From IMG/VR virus record IMGVR_UViG_3300028734_000019, positions 1-64,000 of that record: a DNA stretch of 64,000 bases; one strand, written 5' to 3'. Shown here in pieces: positions 63,881-64,000 of this stretch (position 1 is the stretch's first letter; every line of letters begins with the position of its first letter). The notes under the pieces are model-generated. The model had not been told where the DNA came from. It made no database searches and worked only from the letters and a program-made list of their open reading frames with translations. A program made the position numbers and the translations under genes. Source of the DNA: a virus.

Positions 63881-64000
63881 AAATAACAATAGACGAAACA
63901 AAATTTGATGTTAAATTCAGTCGAGATGAATTACCTGATCAAATAAAGACAAATTCAGTTACTAGCATGTTAAAGGAGTGGACTATATTAAGTCAACAAT
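63877..64000 (+). CDS. Partial CDS running off the right edge
   Basis: ATG at 63877 overlapping the previous stop; 41 codons visible (MKITIDETKFDVKFSRDELP...). No motif can be judged from the fragment. Confidence 0.55.
   Translation, partial: MKITIDETKFDVKFSRDELPDQIKTNSVTSMLKEWTILSQQ

Noticed and set aside
1-64000. Integrase, attachment sites or lysogeny module
   Set aside because: No recombinase, repressor/antirepressor pair or att-like direct repeat was found; the RHH protein at 12927 stands alone.
1-64000. Plasmid or host chromosome origin of this segment
   Set aside because: No replication initiator, partition or housekeeping operons; gene size, overlaps, tRNA array with HNH gene and capsid-targeting starts fit a phage better.

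Overview
The window is a gene-dense, very AT-rich stretch (short intergenic gaps, long same-strand runs, stop/start overlaps of the ATGA type) that reads as part of a large tailed-phage genome, probably a T4-like myovirus infecting a member of the Bacteroidota. Evidence for the host: promoters of the Bacteroidota form (TTG, 18-20 nt, then TANNTTTG) recur upstream of operons, and genes have A-rich leaders without Shine-Dalgarno sites. Evidence for the phage type: an Rad50/SbcC-type ATPase of T4 gp46 length, many proteins beginning with a T4-like capsid-targeting signature (MK-hydrophobic-xxF...E), a neck-like structural protein, a tRNA array with an HNH homing endonuclease, and phage-carried RtcB, DnaK, IMP dehydrogenase and HisRS-like genes.

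Layout. 1-6 kb: a Dam-like methylase, then a plus-strand operon of an amidoligase followed by small proteins with a common start (MKIxxF) and a common end (SKK[FY]N[VIL]). 6-14 kb: neck-like protein, isochorismatase-like hydrolase, two membrane-anchored GAF-like proteins, a zinc-site (DUF6011-like) protein, a short terminase-like ATPase, the SbcC/gp46-like ATPase and a ribbon-helix-helix regulator behind a perfect 34-bp palindrome. 14-25 kb: candidate virion/internal-head genes, including a 996-residue hydrophobic protein. 25.8-30.2 kb: a minus-strand tRNA array of about 16 tRNA or tRNA-like genes, several structurally abnormal, interrupted by an HNH endonuclease gene. 30-48 kb: accessory genes, including seven proteins sharing the N-terminal tag MKIRNGFVSNSSSSSF, IMP dehydrogenase, a minimal HisRS core, a radical SAM/SPASM-like enzyme, an ART-like protein and a secreted glucosaminidase-type lysin. 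48-61.5 kb: a long minus-strand run of small proteins plus DnaK and RtcB. 61.7-64 kb: a plus-strand run with an S24/S26 peptidase-like protein.

The most unusual content is not one enzyme but protein tagging on a large scale: (i) an N-terminal SNSSSSS tag on seven otherwise different proteins; (ii) a C-terminal tail R-K-x-K-L-x-K-L-N-x on more than twenty otherwise different small proteins; (iii) a second C-terminal tail SKK[FY]N[VIL] on the products around an amidoligase; and (iv) T4-like capsid-targeting N-termini. Together with a phage-encoded amidoligase and radical SAM enzyme these could be sorting or modification tags; that link is inference. The second unusual theme is the tRNA array: two tRNA-like genes in which the anticodon hairpin directly follows the acceptor strand (no normal D-arm), one with a 60-nt D-loop, and two long-variable-arm tRNAs carrying Asp and Asn anticodons, in a genome that also encodes the RNA ligase RtcB.
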